Positions 26,471 through 34,775 are shown, counted from the stretch's first letter. The stretch is 37,406 nt of DNA from Anaerovibrio sp. (GCF_024697385.1 NZ_JAILFV010000130.1:1-37406); one strand, 5' to 3'. Program-made: numbers and translations. The notes: generated from the letters alone by a model not told the origin.

Positions 26471-27835
26471 ATGGAAATTTTAAAAAATATCATTGGTAAT
26501 ATTTTCGATTTGCAAAAGGATCGTGCACCTTTGTCGGAAATCGCTGAACGCATCTATTCCGGCGGGACCCTTAAGGGAACCAATATGTGTATCCTGATTC
26601 TGGCAATTTTCATCGCATCCATTGGCTTAAATATGAACAGTACGGCGGTCATTATTGGTGCCATGCTTATATCACCACTGATGGGGGTAATCATGTCCAT
26701 AGGTTATGGTATGGCTACATATGACAGCAGTTATGTCAAGGAGTCGTTCTGGAAGCTTGTTTTTCAGGTAATACTTTCAGTTTTGACCTCGGCCCTGTAT
26801 TTCAGTCTTTCACCAATCGATACGGCATCATCCGAATTGCTGGCCCGTACTGAGCCTACCATATGGGATGTTTTAATAGCTGTTTTTGGTGGCTTGGCCG
26901 GTATTATAGGCAGTACCAGAAGTGAAAAAAGTAATGTGATACCCGGTGTGGCCATTGCTACTGCGCTTATGCCACCACTTTGTACAGCCGGTTACGGCTT
27001 GGCACACCATTCCCTAAAATTCTTTTTTGGTGCATTGTACCTTTTCTTTATTAATAGTTTTTTCATTTGCCTTACCACTTTCCTGGTCCTAAAACTCATT
27101 AAGGTGCCTGCAAAGGCTTATGTATCAGAGCAGGCCTTTAAAAAACAGCGTTGGGGATTGACTGCATTGGGGATATTGATTGTGCTTCCCAGTATGTACA
27201 TGGCTTATCATAGCGTCAATGCCAATCTGGAGCAGGTACAGATACAGACATTTATTGAGAAAAATTTTCACGGCAATGATCTGCAGGTTGTATCCTACAA
27301 CATCAACGAACCGGAGCAGCGACTGGAGCTGACAATAATTGGGCGTACAGTTACTGCCGATGAGAAGGACACTTTTGAAGAGGGCCTTTCTGCATATTCC
27401 AGGCTGGCAGGCTTCAAGCTGCATATCATTCAGAATGATTTTTTGGGCAGTGTCCAGGCTGAGGACCTACAAAACATTCTTGATCCCCGTTGGCGTAAGA
27501 TGGGTGGGATTTCATATGATGAGCTTCAGGATGAGGTAAAAAAATATAAGGAGCATAGCCTTACCTACGCTCCTGCATATAAACGCCTGACAGAGGATAA
27601 AAACATCATAGCCAATATTAACAAAAAAGCGCCAATTTTGTTTCCGCAATTTAAAACAATTGAGGGCGCAGCTATTCCCAGTGAAGATGATAAGGGGCAG
27701 GTGGTTTACAGTAAGTTTTTTGCCTTGGCATATCTGACAGGAGAATTAAACGAAGAAGAACAAAAACGCTTCCAACAGTGGTTGGACAGTGAGGTGGGCA
27801 TGCCTGTCAAGGTCATGCTCCAGGTGGTGGAATAA
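26471..27835 (+). CDS. DUF389 / TIGR00341-type polytopic membrane protein
   Basis: Function unknown; family members are hydrophobic inner-membrane proteins. The start is the ATG at 26471 (MEILKNIIGN) with GGGGAGA eight bases upstream, giving 454 residues. The frame also stays open back to a TTG at 26378 in repeat copy C, which would add 31 residues of low-complexity, unlikely sequence. About six membrane helices lie in residues 40-235, with MNSTAVIIGAMLISPLMGVIMS and AIATALMPPLCTAGYG as the family signatures; a large soluble C-terminal domain follows (from about 260). A bidirectional terminator separates it from the convergent DUF4127 gene. Confidence 0.85.
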   Translation: MEILKNIIGNIFDLQKDRAPLSEIAERIYSGGTLKGTNMCILILAIFIASIGLNMNSTAVIIGAMLISPLMGVIMSIGYGMATYDSSYVKESFWKLVFQVILSVLTSALYFSLSPIDTASSELLARTEPTIWDVLIAVFGGLAGIIGSTRSEKSNVIPGVAIATALMPPLCTAGYGLAHHSLKFFFGALYLFFINSFFICLTTFLVLKLIKVPAKAYVSEQAFKKQRWGLTALGILIVLPSMYMAYHSVNANLEQVQIQTFIEKNFHGNDLQVVSYNINEPEQRLELTIIGRTVTADEKDTFEEGLSAYSRLAGFKLHIIQNDFLGSVQAEDLQNILDPRWRKMGGISYDELQDEVKKYKEHSLTYAPAYKRLTEDKNIIANINKKAPILFPQFKTIEGAAIPSEDDKGQVVYSKFFALAYLTGELNEEEQKRFQQWLDSEVGMPVKVMLQVVE

Positions 27836-27877
27836 AGGGCTCTGTTGATTTCCGTGCTTATGGGGCTAAACAATGAG

Positions 27878-27935
27878 AAATGCGGCTTAATTTATTGGCA
27901 GATGACAAACTGCCAATGAAAAAGCCGCATTTTAT
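27878..27935. terminator. Bidirectional terminator between DUF389 and DUF4127 genes
   Basis: AAATGCGGCTT (27878-27888) pairs with AAGCCGCATTT (27922-27932), with an inner TTGGCAG/CTGCCAA stem. The T-run TTTTATTATTTTT on the right serves the + strand. The right arm lies just outside the DUF4127 stop. Confidence 0.88.
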
Positions 27936-29614
27936 TATTTTTGTCCCTTTCTTATTTTCAGGGTAGTGTCTAAATTGATTTCAAAGGTCCGTGGCCAAGG
28001 GAAATATGCTTCCAGAAGAATATCTGATATCTGGTATGTAGTGCTGCTGTCTTTGAGGGTAAAAGGCTTTTTTGCCGCAGCAGAATGTTTGTACTGTGTC
28101 AGCCTTTGCTTCATTGTATTTTGCAGCATATCTGTTGACCATAGATAATTGTGCTGTAAATCCAGATCATAAACATTCATATATCCTTTTTTCCTGAGAT
28201 TGATATTTACCAGGTCGATTACATCCTTCAGATAATAATAATCCTCGCAAAAGCGGTTGTTAAGATTCCTAAGGTTTCTGCAGACTATGGCATCCTGGTC
28301 ACCACCACCTGACAGTGCTGTTAAATACATTGCTGCCTGGGCAACAGCAGTGCCAATTGAATTGCTGGCAGTATTCCAACCTGCATAGGCAATCAGGCTG
28401 TTTACCGGGTATTCCTCCTTTAACAGCAGGGGAAATAACGCTTCCTGGGCGGAGAAGGACTGAGTGAGGTCTACCAGGGCCACATATTTTCCTGCACGGT
28501 GATATTCATTTAATTTGTGCAGGCTGTCCTGACGGCAGTTCATGGTATCTTTTCCGGTACTGCTTATAAACAATATATAATCTGCCTCATCCGGGGAGTT
28601 TACCAGCTTTGCCTTATGAAAATTCAGGCGTTCTGTTGCAGTGGCTTCATTGTCTATTGCCATGTATGGTAACAGCCTATGAGCTGCTTCAGAAGAGCTG
28701 TAATCGACATATACATTCAATGGATGGCTTTGTGGATTATATTCAGCCGCCAAATTGGCAAGGATGGACAGTGCCACCTCATCGGCACCGTGAATAACAG
28801 CCAGCTTGTCCTTGGATAGCCCCTTTTTTTCTGCATAATGGCAAAATTCCTGGAGCTTGAGGTTGGGCAGACTTAAGGCCTCACCATCATCCTGTCCCAA
28901 AACCAGCTGATGCAGGGTTCCGTTTTCTACTAATTGTGCCAATTGGCAATTAAGGTAAAAATTTCTGTCATATATTTCCCTGTATAACCTTAGGTGGTCA
29001 GGTGATATGTCCTGCTCCAGCTGTTTGATTTTGTCCAAGGTTTCGGAATGGGGGCTGTTGTCATATTGATGGATTAGCCGTGACCATTCCATGATTTGCT
29101 TGCGGTCATGAAAATTTTCCACTATGTCAGGGGGATTCATCCTGGGTAAAATTGAAAAGGCATACAGCTTTACGGCAGGATTATCCTTATGCAGCTGCTC
29201 CAGATATTTTACCAAGGCTGTAATATCGTTGTTGGTAATGTGGTTGTTTCTGGAGGCAATAAGACCGCCATATAAAAGCTGGTCGATAGATATAATGGCC
29301 CTGTCACAGGTGTGGATTTGTGTTGCAGTCCATTCCCGAAGCTTGCCGGTTTCTCCTGCCTGGGTATAATAATCCATATATTCCGTGGGTGGTGTTATAA
29401 TGGAAATGCCAGCTGTATGACCATTGTCGATGAGGAGCTTTGAACATGGTGGCCTGCTGTCAAGCGGAATGAGCAGTACCTGATGGGTGACTTCAGGCTC
29501 CGCATTTGACAGCTCCTCTCCTGTTGGCAAGGGAAATATCAATTTCCAGATGCCTAATAGCAGTATTAAAAATATTAAAATGTAAATTATATACGATATG
29601 GTAATTTTTTTCAT
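27935..29614 (-). CDS. DUF4127 family protein, membrane-anchored
   Basis: A 559-residue protein of the uncharacterised DUF4127 family, recognised by PLDSRPP (about 52), LLYGGLIASRNN and the GQDDGEALSLPN segment. The N-terminus has one membrane helix (about residues 9-28), followed by an outward-facing domain if the positive-inside rule holds (KK before the helix). The family's activity is not known to me; the conserved Asp/Arg/His clusters suggest an enzyme acting on envelope sugars or similar, which is speculative. The only ribosome binding site seen is a modest TGAGG before the ATG at 29614. ATTATA at 29701-29706 (TATAAT on the minus strand) may be its -10. Confidence 0.82.
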   Translation of the reverse strand: MKKITISYIIYILIFLILLLGIWKLIFPLPTGEELSNAEPEVTHQVLLIPLDSRPPCSKLLIDNGHTAGISIITPPTEYMDYYTQAGETGKLREWTATQIHTCDRAIISIDQLLYGGLIASRNNHITNNDITALVKYLEQLHKDNPAVKLYAFSILPRMNPPDIVENFHDRKQIMEWSRLIHQYDNSPHSETLDKIKQLEQDISPDHLRLYREIYDRNFYLNCQLAQLVENGTLHQLVLGQDDGEALSLPNLKLQEFCHYAEKKGLSKDKLAVIHGADEVALSILANLAAEYNPQSHPLNVYVDYSSSEAAHRLLPYMAIDNEATATERLNFHKAKLVNSPDEADYILFISSTGKDTMNCRQDSLHKLNEYHRAGKYVALVDLTQSFSAQEALFPLLLKEEYPVNSLIAYAGWNTASNSIGTAVAQAAMYLTALSGGGDQDAIVCRNLRNLNNRFCEDYYYLKDVIDLVNINLRKKGYMNVYDLDLQHNYLWSTDMLQNTMKQRLTQYKHSAAAKKPFTLKDSSTTYQISDILLEAYFPWPRTFEINLDTTLKIRKGQK

Positions 29615-29725
29615 AATGACCTCAGAAAATATGGTTGATGCTGTCAGCTGTATATGGCAGCAAACAGATATCCATGACTACATGGAGCTTGTATACCGAT
29701 ATTATACAGTATTACAGGGGAAAAG

Positions 29726-29756
29726 AAAAAAGAAGCCAGGCAAGGCTTCTTTTTTG
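29726..29756. terminator. Symmetric terminator hairpin upstream of rsmD
   Basis: AAAAAAGAAGCC (29726-29737) pairs perfectly with GGCTTCTTTTTT (29744-29755). It has T-runs on both strands. No gene on the + strand ends just before it, so it may stop antisense or stray transcripts from either side. The rest of 29615-29937 holds only promoter-like A/T-rich sequence. Confidence 0.75.
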
Positions 29757-29783
29757 GAGGGATGGAATATGAAAAATGGGTAT

Positions 29784-29814
29784 ATAGCAATTTGCTATGG
29801 TCATATAGTATAAT
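29784..29814 (+). promoter_or_regulatory. Weak promoter candidate with small palindrome before rsmD
   Basis: TATAAT at 29809-29814 is about 120 bp before rsmD; ATAGCAA/TTGCTAT (29784-29798) forms an inverted repeat where the -35 would be. The -35 itself is poor. Confidence 0.35.
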
Positions 29815-29937
29815 TATAAAATGTAAAATACATGAAAGATCATGTAAATAATCTGAAAATGTGAATTCGCCCCTTGCAGATGTCAGGAAGACATTTTGGA
29901 ATTAATCTTTCCGAGGGCGATCTTAATGAGGTTTTTT

Positions 29938-30519
29938 ATGCGGATAATTACTGGTTCAGCACGGGGCTGTAATCTTAAAACTCCAAGAGGTATGGCTACC
30001 CGGCCGACATCTGACAGGGTAAAGGAGTCCCTTTTCAGTATACTGGGCAGTGAGGTGCTTGGAAAAAAAGTATTGGATATTTTTGCGGGAACCGGGGGGC
30101 TGGGCCTGGAGGCCCTGAGCCGTGGTGCTGAAAGCGCATGCTTTATAGATGCAGCTACTGCTGATATTATAACCTTTAACGCCAGACATACCCGGCTGTC
30201 AGATAAGGCGGAAATCATCAGGGGAGATGTTTTTGCCGGCATGGGAAGACTGGAACGCAATGGACAGAGGTTTGATCTGGTGTTTTGCGATCCTCCCTAC
30301 CATAAAGGGCTCTGGGAAAGGGCAATTACCTGGCTGGATGACAGCAAACTGTTACAGGATAAGGCCTTGATAGTTGTGGAGCAGGGCGGGGATGAAAACG
30401 AACTGCCGGAATTGTCGCACATGCGTCTGTTGCGCAATCAAAAATATGGCAGGACCACACAGATTAATTTTTTTGAGTATAGCTCAGCTGAAGATATACA
30501 TGCTGGACAGGAGGAATAG
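29938..30519 (+). CDS. rsmD: 16S rRNA (guanine966-N2)-methyltransferase RsmD
   Basis: Methylates G966 of 16S rRNA with S-adenosylmethionine. The ATG at 29938 (MRIITGSARG) after GAGG is preferred over 29896 because the family starts MRIIxG. The 193 residues show KVLDIFAGTGGLGLEALSRGA, the SAM-binding motif, and the catalytic CDPPY with D118-Y121. It precedes coaD by three bases, a very common pairing. Confidence 0.95.
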   Translation: MRIITGSARGCNLKTPRGMATRPTSDRVKESLFSILGSEVLGKKVLDIFAGTGGLGLEALSRGAESACFIDAATADIITFNARHTRLSDKAEIIRGDVFAGMGRLERNGQRFDLVFCDPPYHKGLWERAITWLDDSKLLQDKALIVVEQGGDENELPELSHMRLLRNQKYGRTTQINFFEYSSAEDIHAGQEE

Positions 30520-30522
30520 ATA

Positions 30523-31002
30523 ATGACTACGGCAATTTTCCCCGGGAGCTTTGATCCCGTTACCAATGGGCATATCGATATAATAAAAAGATCGGCCAGC
30601 GTTTTTGATAAGCTGGTGGTGGGGATTTTCAGCAATGTGCGAAAAAAAAGCTTTTTGCCTATGGAGCAAAAAATAGAGTCACTAAAGCAGGCGGTCCGGG
30701 ATATCCCCAATGTTGAGGTCGTTTCTTTTGATGGACTGCTGGCTGATTACATGGAGGCCAATGATATTAAAGTTATTGTGCGCGGACTTCGCTCAATAAC
30801 TGATTTTGAATATGAACAGGGCCAGGCACAGATTATCAGGCAGACACATCCGGAGCTGGATACATTTTTTCTTTTGACAAAACCGGAGCTGTCCTATATA
30901 AGTTCCTCGGTAGTGCGTGAAATATGTAATTTTGGTGGGGATATAAGTACATTGGTACCAGAATCGGTAGCAATTGCTATTGAATATTTTTCAAATAAAT
31001 GA
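30523..31002 (+). CDS. coaD: Phosphopantetheine adenylyltransferase CoaD
   Basis: Makes dephospho-CoA from 4'-phosphopantetheine and ATP, the fourth step of CoA synthesis. The 159 residues begin with the nucleotidyltransferase motif PGSFDPVTNGH and contain RGLRSITDFEYE and the C-terminal YISSSVVREI. The start ATG at 30523 follows AGGAGGAA, inside the end of rsmD. Confidence 0.97.
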   Translation: MTTAIFPGSFDPVTNGHIDIIKRSASVFDKLVVGIFSNVRKKSFLPMEQKIESLKQAVRDIPNVEVVSFDGLLADYMEANDIKVIVRGLRSITDFEYEQGQAQIIRQTHPELDTFFLLTKPELSYISSSVVREICNFGGDISTLVPESVAIAIEYFSNK

Positions 31003-31052
31003 TATGCTGATACAGTGTAAGATAACCTTTTACAGAAAGCAGGCTTGTGATT

Positions 31053-31568
31053 ATGGAAATAGATAATATTTTGGAAGAAATTGAAAATTTGGTAGCAGGT
31101 TCCAATAGGGTTCCTTTTGTTGACAAGGTAATGATTGATGATGTTGAGCTGTTTCGTCTGATGGATGTTTTGAGGAGTGAGTTGCCTACTCAAATCCAGG
31201 AGGCATGTGATATTGTCAAGAAAAGGGATGAGATTGTCCAGGCAGCAAAGATGGAGGCTGATCGTTTGGTAGAAGGTGCCAAGCGTGAGGCTGATCATAC
31301 TATTGAACAGGCCAAGGCATATGCAAAAAAAGCTGTTGAGCAGAATGAAATTGTCCTGCAGGCCAAGGCACAGGAAAAAAAGATTATGGATGAGACCATG
31401 GAAGCTGCCAACAAGCTGAAAAAAGATACTGAGGATTATTCCAACCAGCTTAAGGCCAGTGCTGATAACTATGCCAATGAGGTATTTAACCACGTTATTG
31501 AAAATATCAGTGGGGCTTTAAATGCTGTTCAGCAGGCGAAGGAGCAGCTGAACGACAACAAGCAGTAA
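31053..31568 (+). CDS. Coiled-coil protein, ATP synthase b-like, of unknown function
   Basis: A 171-residue, highly charged protein that is almost all coiled coil from about residue 40 to 165 (repeated A-K-R-E-A-D and EQAKAYAKKAVEQ patterns). It has no membrane helix. Genes of this kind, often labelled simply ATPase or b-like subunit, follow coaD in many clostridia and relatives; I do not know a function. The ATG at 31053 is chosen over GTG 31047 because AAGCAGG is at proper distance. A terminator follows, so rsmD, coaD and this gene probably form one transcript. Confidence 0.78.
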   Translation: MEIDNILEEIENLVAGSNRVPFVDKVMIDDVELFRLMDVLRSELPTQIQEACDIVKKRDEIVQAAKMEADRLVEGAKREADHTIEQAKAYAKKAVEQNEIVLQAKAQEKKIMDETMEAANKLKKDTEDYSNQLKASADNYANEVFNHVIENISGALNAVQQAKEQLNDNKQ

Positions 31569-31589
31569 TTTTACATAATACAACAGATA

Positions 31590-31614
31590 GATGCCGCATG
31601 CGGCATCTTTTTTG
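31590..31614 (+). terminator. Terminator after the coiled-coil gene
   Basis: A palindrome GATGCCGCATGCGGCATC (31590-31607) followed by TTTTTT. Confidence 0.88.
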
Positions 31615-31732
31615 TTGCTCCTGTATTGGCGGGGGATGCACATTGCATTCCGGAAAGCCTTGACTGATTAATCAGCAATGATATTTCCGGAAGTCCGATA
31701 ACCTTTTCAATTGCAATTAGTCCTTTTTGTTA

Positions 31733-31761
31733 TTGGAAAAAAAGACCATTTGGGTTATAAT
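31733..31761 (+). promoter_or_regulatory. ctsR promoter
   Basis: TTGGAA (31733-31738) and TATAAT (31756-31761), 17 bp apart. The candidate operator starts three bases downstream of the -10. Confidence 0.75.
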
Positions 31762-31763
31762 AA

Positions 31764-31787
31764 AGTCAAATAGTCAATTAATCAATT
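31764..31787 (+). promoter_or_regulatory. Candidate CtsR operator: three tandem octamers
   Basis: AGTCAAAT, AGTCAATT and AATCAATT follow each other without gap (31764-31771, 31772-31779, 31780-31787). The AGTCAAA unit and the 8-bp step recur in the clpB promoter repeat. Position over the transcription start fits autorepression. A further AATTAGTC is at 31715-31722. Confidence 0.6.
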
Positions 31788-31806
31788 AATAACAGAGGGT
31801 GATATT

Positions 31807-32253
31807 ATGAGCAATATTGCAGACTTAATAGAGGAATATATACTTCGCAGATTGGCAGAACAGCAGACAGGACAGGTGGAGCTGCGGCGTACCGATATAG
31901 CAGATGAGATATCCTGTGCACCATCACAGATCAGCTATGTACTTAATACCAGATTTACTCATGATAAGGGCTTTGCTGTAGAATCACGCCGTGGTTTAGG
32001 CGGATTTATCCGCATTGTGCGTGTGCCACTGCAGAATATTATTTATGAGGAAATGGTTGATAAAATAGATGCTGATACTGAGTTCGTTGAGATAAAAGCC
32101 ATGGTGCGATATTTGATTCAGCATCAGATGATAAGCTCCCGCGAGGGGGCAGTGGTACTTCAGGCGGCAAATTGTGCTTACGGGTCAATGCCTGACGCAG
32201 AACGGGTAAAGATGCTCAAGGCACTGTTTATAACCCTGGCGGAATTTTCCTGA
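31807..32253 (+). CDS. ctsR: CtsR family heat-shock transcriptional repressor
   Basis: CtsR represses clp genes in Gram-positive bacteria and falls off DNA on heat. The 148 residues have the N-terminal winged helix (ISDLIEEY-like start, IADEISCAPSQISYVLNTRF) and the glycine-rich thermosensor wing ESRRGLGGFIRI. A C-terminal helical domain completes the family length. Unlike Bacillus, it is not followed by mcsA, mcsB and clpC but by a small membrane ORF and radA. GAGGG precedes the ATG. Probable targets in this window are its own promoter and clpB. Confidence 0.95.
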   Translation: MSNIADLIEEYILRRLAEQQTGQVELRRTDIADEISCAPSQISYVLNTRFTHDKGFAVESRRGLGGFIRIVRVPLQNIIYEEMVDKIDADTEFVEIKAMVRYLIQHQMISSREGAVVLQAANCAYGSMPDAERVKMLKALFITLAEFS

Positions 32254-32396
32254 TGTTTATGATGAAGAAAAATATGCTGCCGGATAAGGGTGGCGTGATA
32301 AATTATCTGCTTAACTTTGCAGTTGCTATTGTATGGATATTAAGGTGGGGAATCAGGCTGCTGAAATATCCTTTCAGCAGGAGGAGGAACCATTAA
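32253..32396 (+). CDS. Small membrane protein (47 aa) between ctsR and radA
   Basis: This ORF is short and easily missed. The ATG at 32253 overlaps the ctsR stop (TGATG), and its TAA (32394-32396) lies two bases before the radA ATG, so it fills the gap exactly. The product starts MFMMKKNMLPDKGG, has a hydrophobic helix (about residues 16-30, VINYLLNFAVAIVWI) and ends in a basic tail (LLKYPFSRRRNH). The radA ribosome binding site GGAGGAGG lies inside it. The layout suggests translational coupling. Alternatively it could be chance reading of a spacer; no homologue is known to me. Confidence 0.5.
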   Translation: MFMMKKNMLPDKGGVINYLLNFAVAIVWILRWGIRLLKYPFSRRRNH

Positions 32397-32398
32397 GA

Positions 32399-33778
32399 AT
32401 GGCCAAGTCAAAAACAGTGTTTGTCTGTCAGGAATGTGGGTATGATACACCTAAATGGCTGGGAAAATGTCCTGGCTGTGGCAGGTGGAATACAATGGTT
32501 GAGGAGATTATAAAACCGGATAAGTCGCAACAGCGTGGATTGAATCTGGGGCTGTCAACCCAAAGCAAGCCATGTCCTATCAGTGAGGTGGTTCTCGAAA
32601 AACGCCCGAGAATGAATACCGGCTCTGCAGAACTGGACAGGGTGCTGGGTGGTGGAATAATCGCCGGATCCATGGTACTCATTGTTGGCGATCCCGGTAT
32701 TGGTAAGTCCAGTCTGACATTGCGGGTGTGTGCAAATGGGGCCCGCATGGGGCGGCGGGTCCTATATGTTACCGGAGAGGAAAGCGTGCAGCAGGTGCGG
32801 ATGCGGGCGGACCGTATTGATGCTGTTGCCGATTCCTTATTGGTGGTCAGCGAAACAAATCTGGAAGTAATTGAAAAGCACATTGTTGATCTGAAACCAG
32901 AAATTTTAGTGATTGATTCTATCCAGACCATATTCCGGCCGGATGTCCAAAGTGCTCCGGGCAGTGTAAGCCAGGTCAGGGAATGTGCCGTCGAGATATT
33001 ACGGGTAGCCAAGACCAATGGGATTGCCGCATTTGTGGTAGGGCATGTGACCAAGGATGGCACACTGGCCGGACCAAGGGTGCTGGAGCATATAGTGGAT
33101 ACAGTACTGTATTTTGAGGGGGGCAATAATGCGGAATATCGTTTGCTCAGGGCTATAAAAAACAGATTCGGAAGCACAAATGAAATAGGTGTTTTTGAGA
33201 TGCGCGATACCGGTCTTATTGATGTTTTGGATGCTTCCAAGCTGTTTTTATCTGATGGGCAGGAGGATAACGGAAGTGTCATAGTACCGGTCATCGAAGG
33301 GACAAGACCGTTGCTGGTGGAGATTCAGGCCCTGGTCGCAAAAACACCATATGTTCCGCCAAAAAGAACCTCCGATTCTGTGGATTTGAAGCGGTTACAG
33401 CTGTTATTGGCGGTTTTGGAAAAAAGAGTCCATTTGAATATGGGCAGTTGCGATGTTTTTGTAAAGGCAGCAGGGGGGATTCGGGTTGATGAGCCTGCTG
33501 CAGACCTGGGAATATGTGTAGCCATGGCATCAAGCTTTGCCGGGCGCCTTTTGCGTCCGGCCATGGTGATTTTTGGCGAGGTGGGGCTTTCCGGGGAAAT
33601 ACGGCCGGTAAGTCAGGCTGAAAATCGGGTTCGGGAGGCAAGGCGATTAGGCTTTAAAAGCGTCATTTTTCCACAAAAAAATTATGAACAATTGTTGGCT
33701 GAGGGTAAGTTTGAAGATATGCAGCTGTATGGAGCATCCACAGTTACTGAAGCTTTAAGTATGGCCATGCCCCGTTGA
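32399..33778 (+). CDS. radA: DNA repair protein RadA
   Basis: A RecA-like ATPase that promotes branch migration in recombinational repair. The ATG at 32399 (MAKSKTVFVCQECG) after GGAGGAGG is preferred; an upstream start at 32333 is in frame but implausible. The 459 residues show a zinc finger with C10, C13, C24 and C27, Walker A GDPGIGKS at 97-104, the RadA-specific KNRFG at 254-258, and a C-terminal Lon-protease-like domain (about 340-459). In many Bacillota it also follows the ctsR-clpC cluster. Confidence 0.97.
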   Translation: MAKSKTVFVCQECGYDTPKWLGKCPGCGRWNTMVEEIIKPDKSQQRGLNLGLSTQSKPCPISEVVLEKRPRMNTGSAELDRVLGGGIIAGSMVLIVGDPGIGKSSLTLRVCANGARMGRRVLYVTGEESVQQVRMRADRIDAVADSLLVVSETNLEVIEKHIVDLKPEILVIDSIQTIFRPDVQSAPGSVSQVRECAVEILRVAKTNGIAAFVVGHVTKDGTLAGPRVLEHIVDTVLYFEGGNNAEYRLLRAIKNRFGSTNEIGVFEMRDTGLIDVLDASKLFLSDGQEDNGSVIVPVIEGTRPLLVEIQALVAKTPYVPPKRTSDSVDLKRLQLLLAVLEKRVHLNMGSCDVFVKAAGGIRVDEPAADLGICVAMASSFAGRLLRPAMVIFGEVGLSGEIRPVSQAENRVREARRLGFKSVIFPQKNYEQLLAEGKFEDMQLYGASTVTEALSMAMPR

Positions 33779-33908
33779 GCGCTAGCGGAATCGGCCTGAC
33801 AATAAGTGGGGATGCATCCTTCAATGAAGCTTTTTGCCCGTAAGGACCGGCATAAATACTGTTGGGCAGGACGAGTATTCTCCTTGCAGAAGGCAGACTG
33901 TATGCCTG

Positions 33909-33924
33909 TTTGACTTTGGTCAAA
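33909..33924 (+). promoter_or_regulatory. Palindrome upstream of carD promoter
   Basis: TTTGAC-TTTG-GTCAAA, an inverted pair whose halves match the (A/G)GTCAAA unit of CtsR sites. It lies 15 bp before the -35. It may be an operator; the inverted rather than tandem order makes CtsR binding doubtful. Confidence 0.35.
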
Positions 33925-33938
33925 ATGGATATGAACAA

Positions 33939-33967
33939 TTGACAGACATTTTTATATATGATAAAAT
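33939..33967 (+). promoter_or_regulatory. carD promoter 1
   Basis: TTGACA (33939-33944) and TAAAAT (33962-33967), 17 bp apart, about 70 bp before the start codon. Confidence 0.7.
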
Positions 33968-33993
33968 TCAATCTTTTTTATTATCAAATTTTT

Positions 33994-34002
33994 TGGTATA
34001 AT
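33994..34002 (+). promoter_or_regulatory. carD promoter 2 (extended -10)
   Basis: TGGTATAAT is a perfect extended -10, but the -35 region is only a T-run. Confidence 0.5.
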
Positions 34003-34037
34003 TTATAGTACAGTAGTATGATTAAGGGGGGGTATGT

Positions 34038-34523
34038 TTGCTGCAGATTGGTGATAAGGTTGTATATCCAATGCACGGGGCTGGAGAAATTACCGGCATT
34101 GAAGAGTATGATGTTATGGGGCAGGGCAAGATGAGACCCTATTATGTCTTAAAAATGCCGATTGGCGACATGAAAATCATGCTCCCTGCTGATAATATTG
34201 ACAGTGTTGGATTGCGGCAGGTGAGCCCACCTGAGATGCGTAGTAAGATTGAAGCCGTTTTAAGGGATGCGCCTGTGAAAGCCGTTGGCAGTTGGAATAA
34301 AAGATTTCATGCCAACCTCGACCGCCTGAAGACAGGGGATATTCTGGAAGTTGCTGCAGTTGCCAGAAACCTGGCCCTGCAGGGGCTGGAAAAAAAGATT
34401 TCCAGTGGTGAGCAGCGTCTGTTGGATACTGCAAAACAGATCCTTTTGAGTGAAATGATTTTTGTATTGGATAGTACGCCGGAAAGTGCAGAGGCATGGC
34501 TTGAAAAAATGCTTCTGAGGTAA
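34038..34523 (+). CDS. carD: CarD family RNA polymerase-binding regulator
   Basis: CarD-like proteins bind the RNA polymerase beta subunit and alter open-complex stability. The 161 residues begin with the RNAP-interacting Tudor-like domain (IGDKVVYPMHGAGEITGIEE, YYVLKMP..KIMLPADN) and continue with the helical C-terminal domain (from about 65). The start is TTG at 34038, five bases after GGGGGG. It heads the carD-PIN/TRAM-ispD-ispF order typical of Bacillota, though a terminator-like hairpin follows it. Confidence 0.93.
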   Translation: MLQIGDKVVYPMHGAGEITGIEEYDVMGQGKMRPYYVLKMPIGDMKIMLPADNIDSVGLRQVSPPEMRSKIEAVLRDAPVKAVGSWNKRFHANLDRLKTGDILEVAAVARNLALQGLEKKISSGEQRLLDTAKQILLSEMIFVLDSTPESAEAWLEKMLLR

Positions 34524-34561
34524 TTGGGCAGTCGTGTTAAAAGAGGATTTTGGCGTGACTG

Positions 34562-34618
34562 CTCCCGTCTGGTAAATGGTAGTAGTACGGATCAGCCAGG
34601 CGGGAGATAGATTTTTGA
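34562..34618 (+). terminator. Terminator or attenuator between carD and the PIN/TRAM gene
   Basis: CTCCCGTCTGG (34562-34572) pairs with CCAGGCGGGAG (34596-34606) over 11 bp and is followed by ATAGATTTTT. Its first bases can instead pair with GGGCAGTC (34526-34533). Further hairpins follow at about 34629-34666 and 34667-34698. The 252-bp gap 34524-34775 is thus a structured leader. Confidence 0.55.
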
Positions 34619-34775
34619 TAATGGCATCAAGGAGAGGTGATCAGCTGAGGCGGTCACTTTTCTTGTGTCATGGCTTTTTTCATGTGAAGCAGCCATGATA
34701 TCTTTCAAAATGCTGATAAATAACCACCTGCTACCGATAGGCTTCAGGTGAGTATACACGAAAGGAGGTGGATTG

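Noticed and set aside
29598..29813. A 71-codon + strand frame before rsmD
   Set aside because: It runs across a perfect terminator hairpin (29726-29755), lacks a ribosome binding site, and its peptide shows nothing recognisable.
32428..33294. A 288-codon open frame on the minus strand inside radA
   Set aside because: It is fully antisense to RadA, which has all its motifs; the translated sequence is Ser/Thr/Pro-rich with no family signature and no ribosome binding site.
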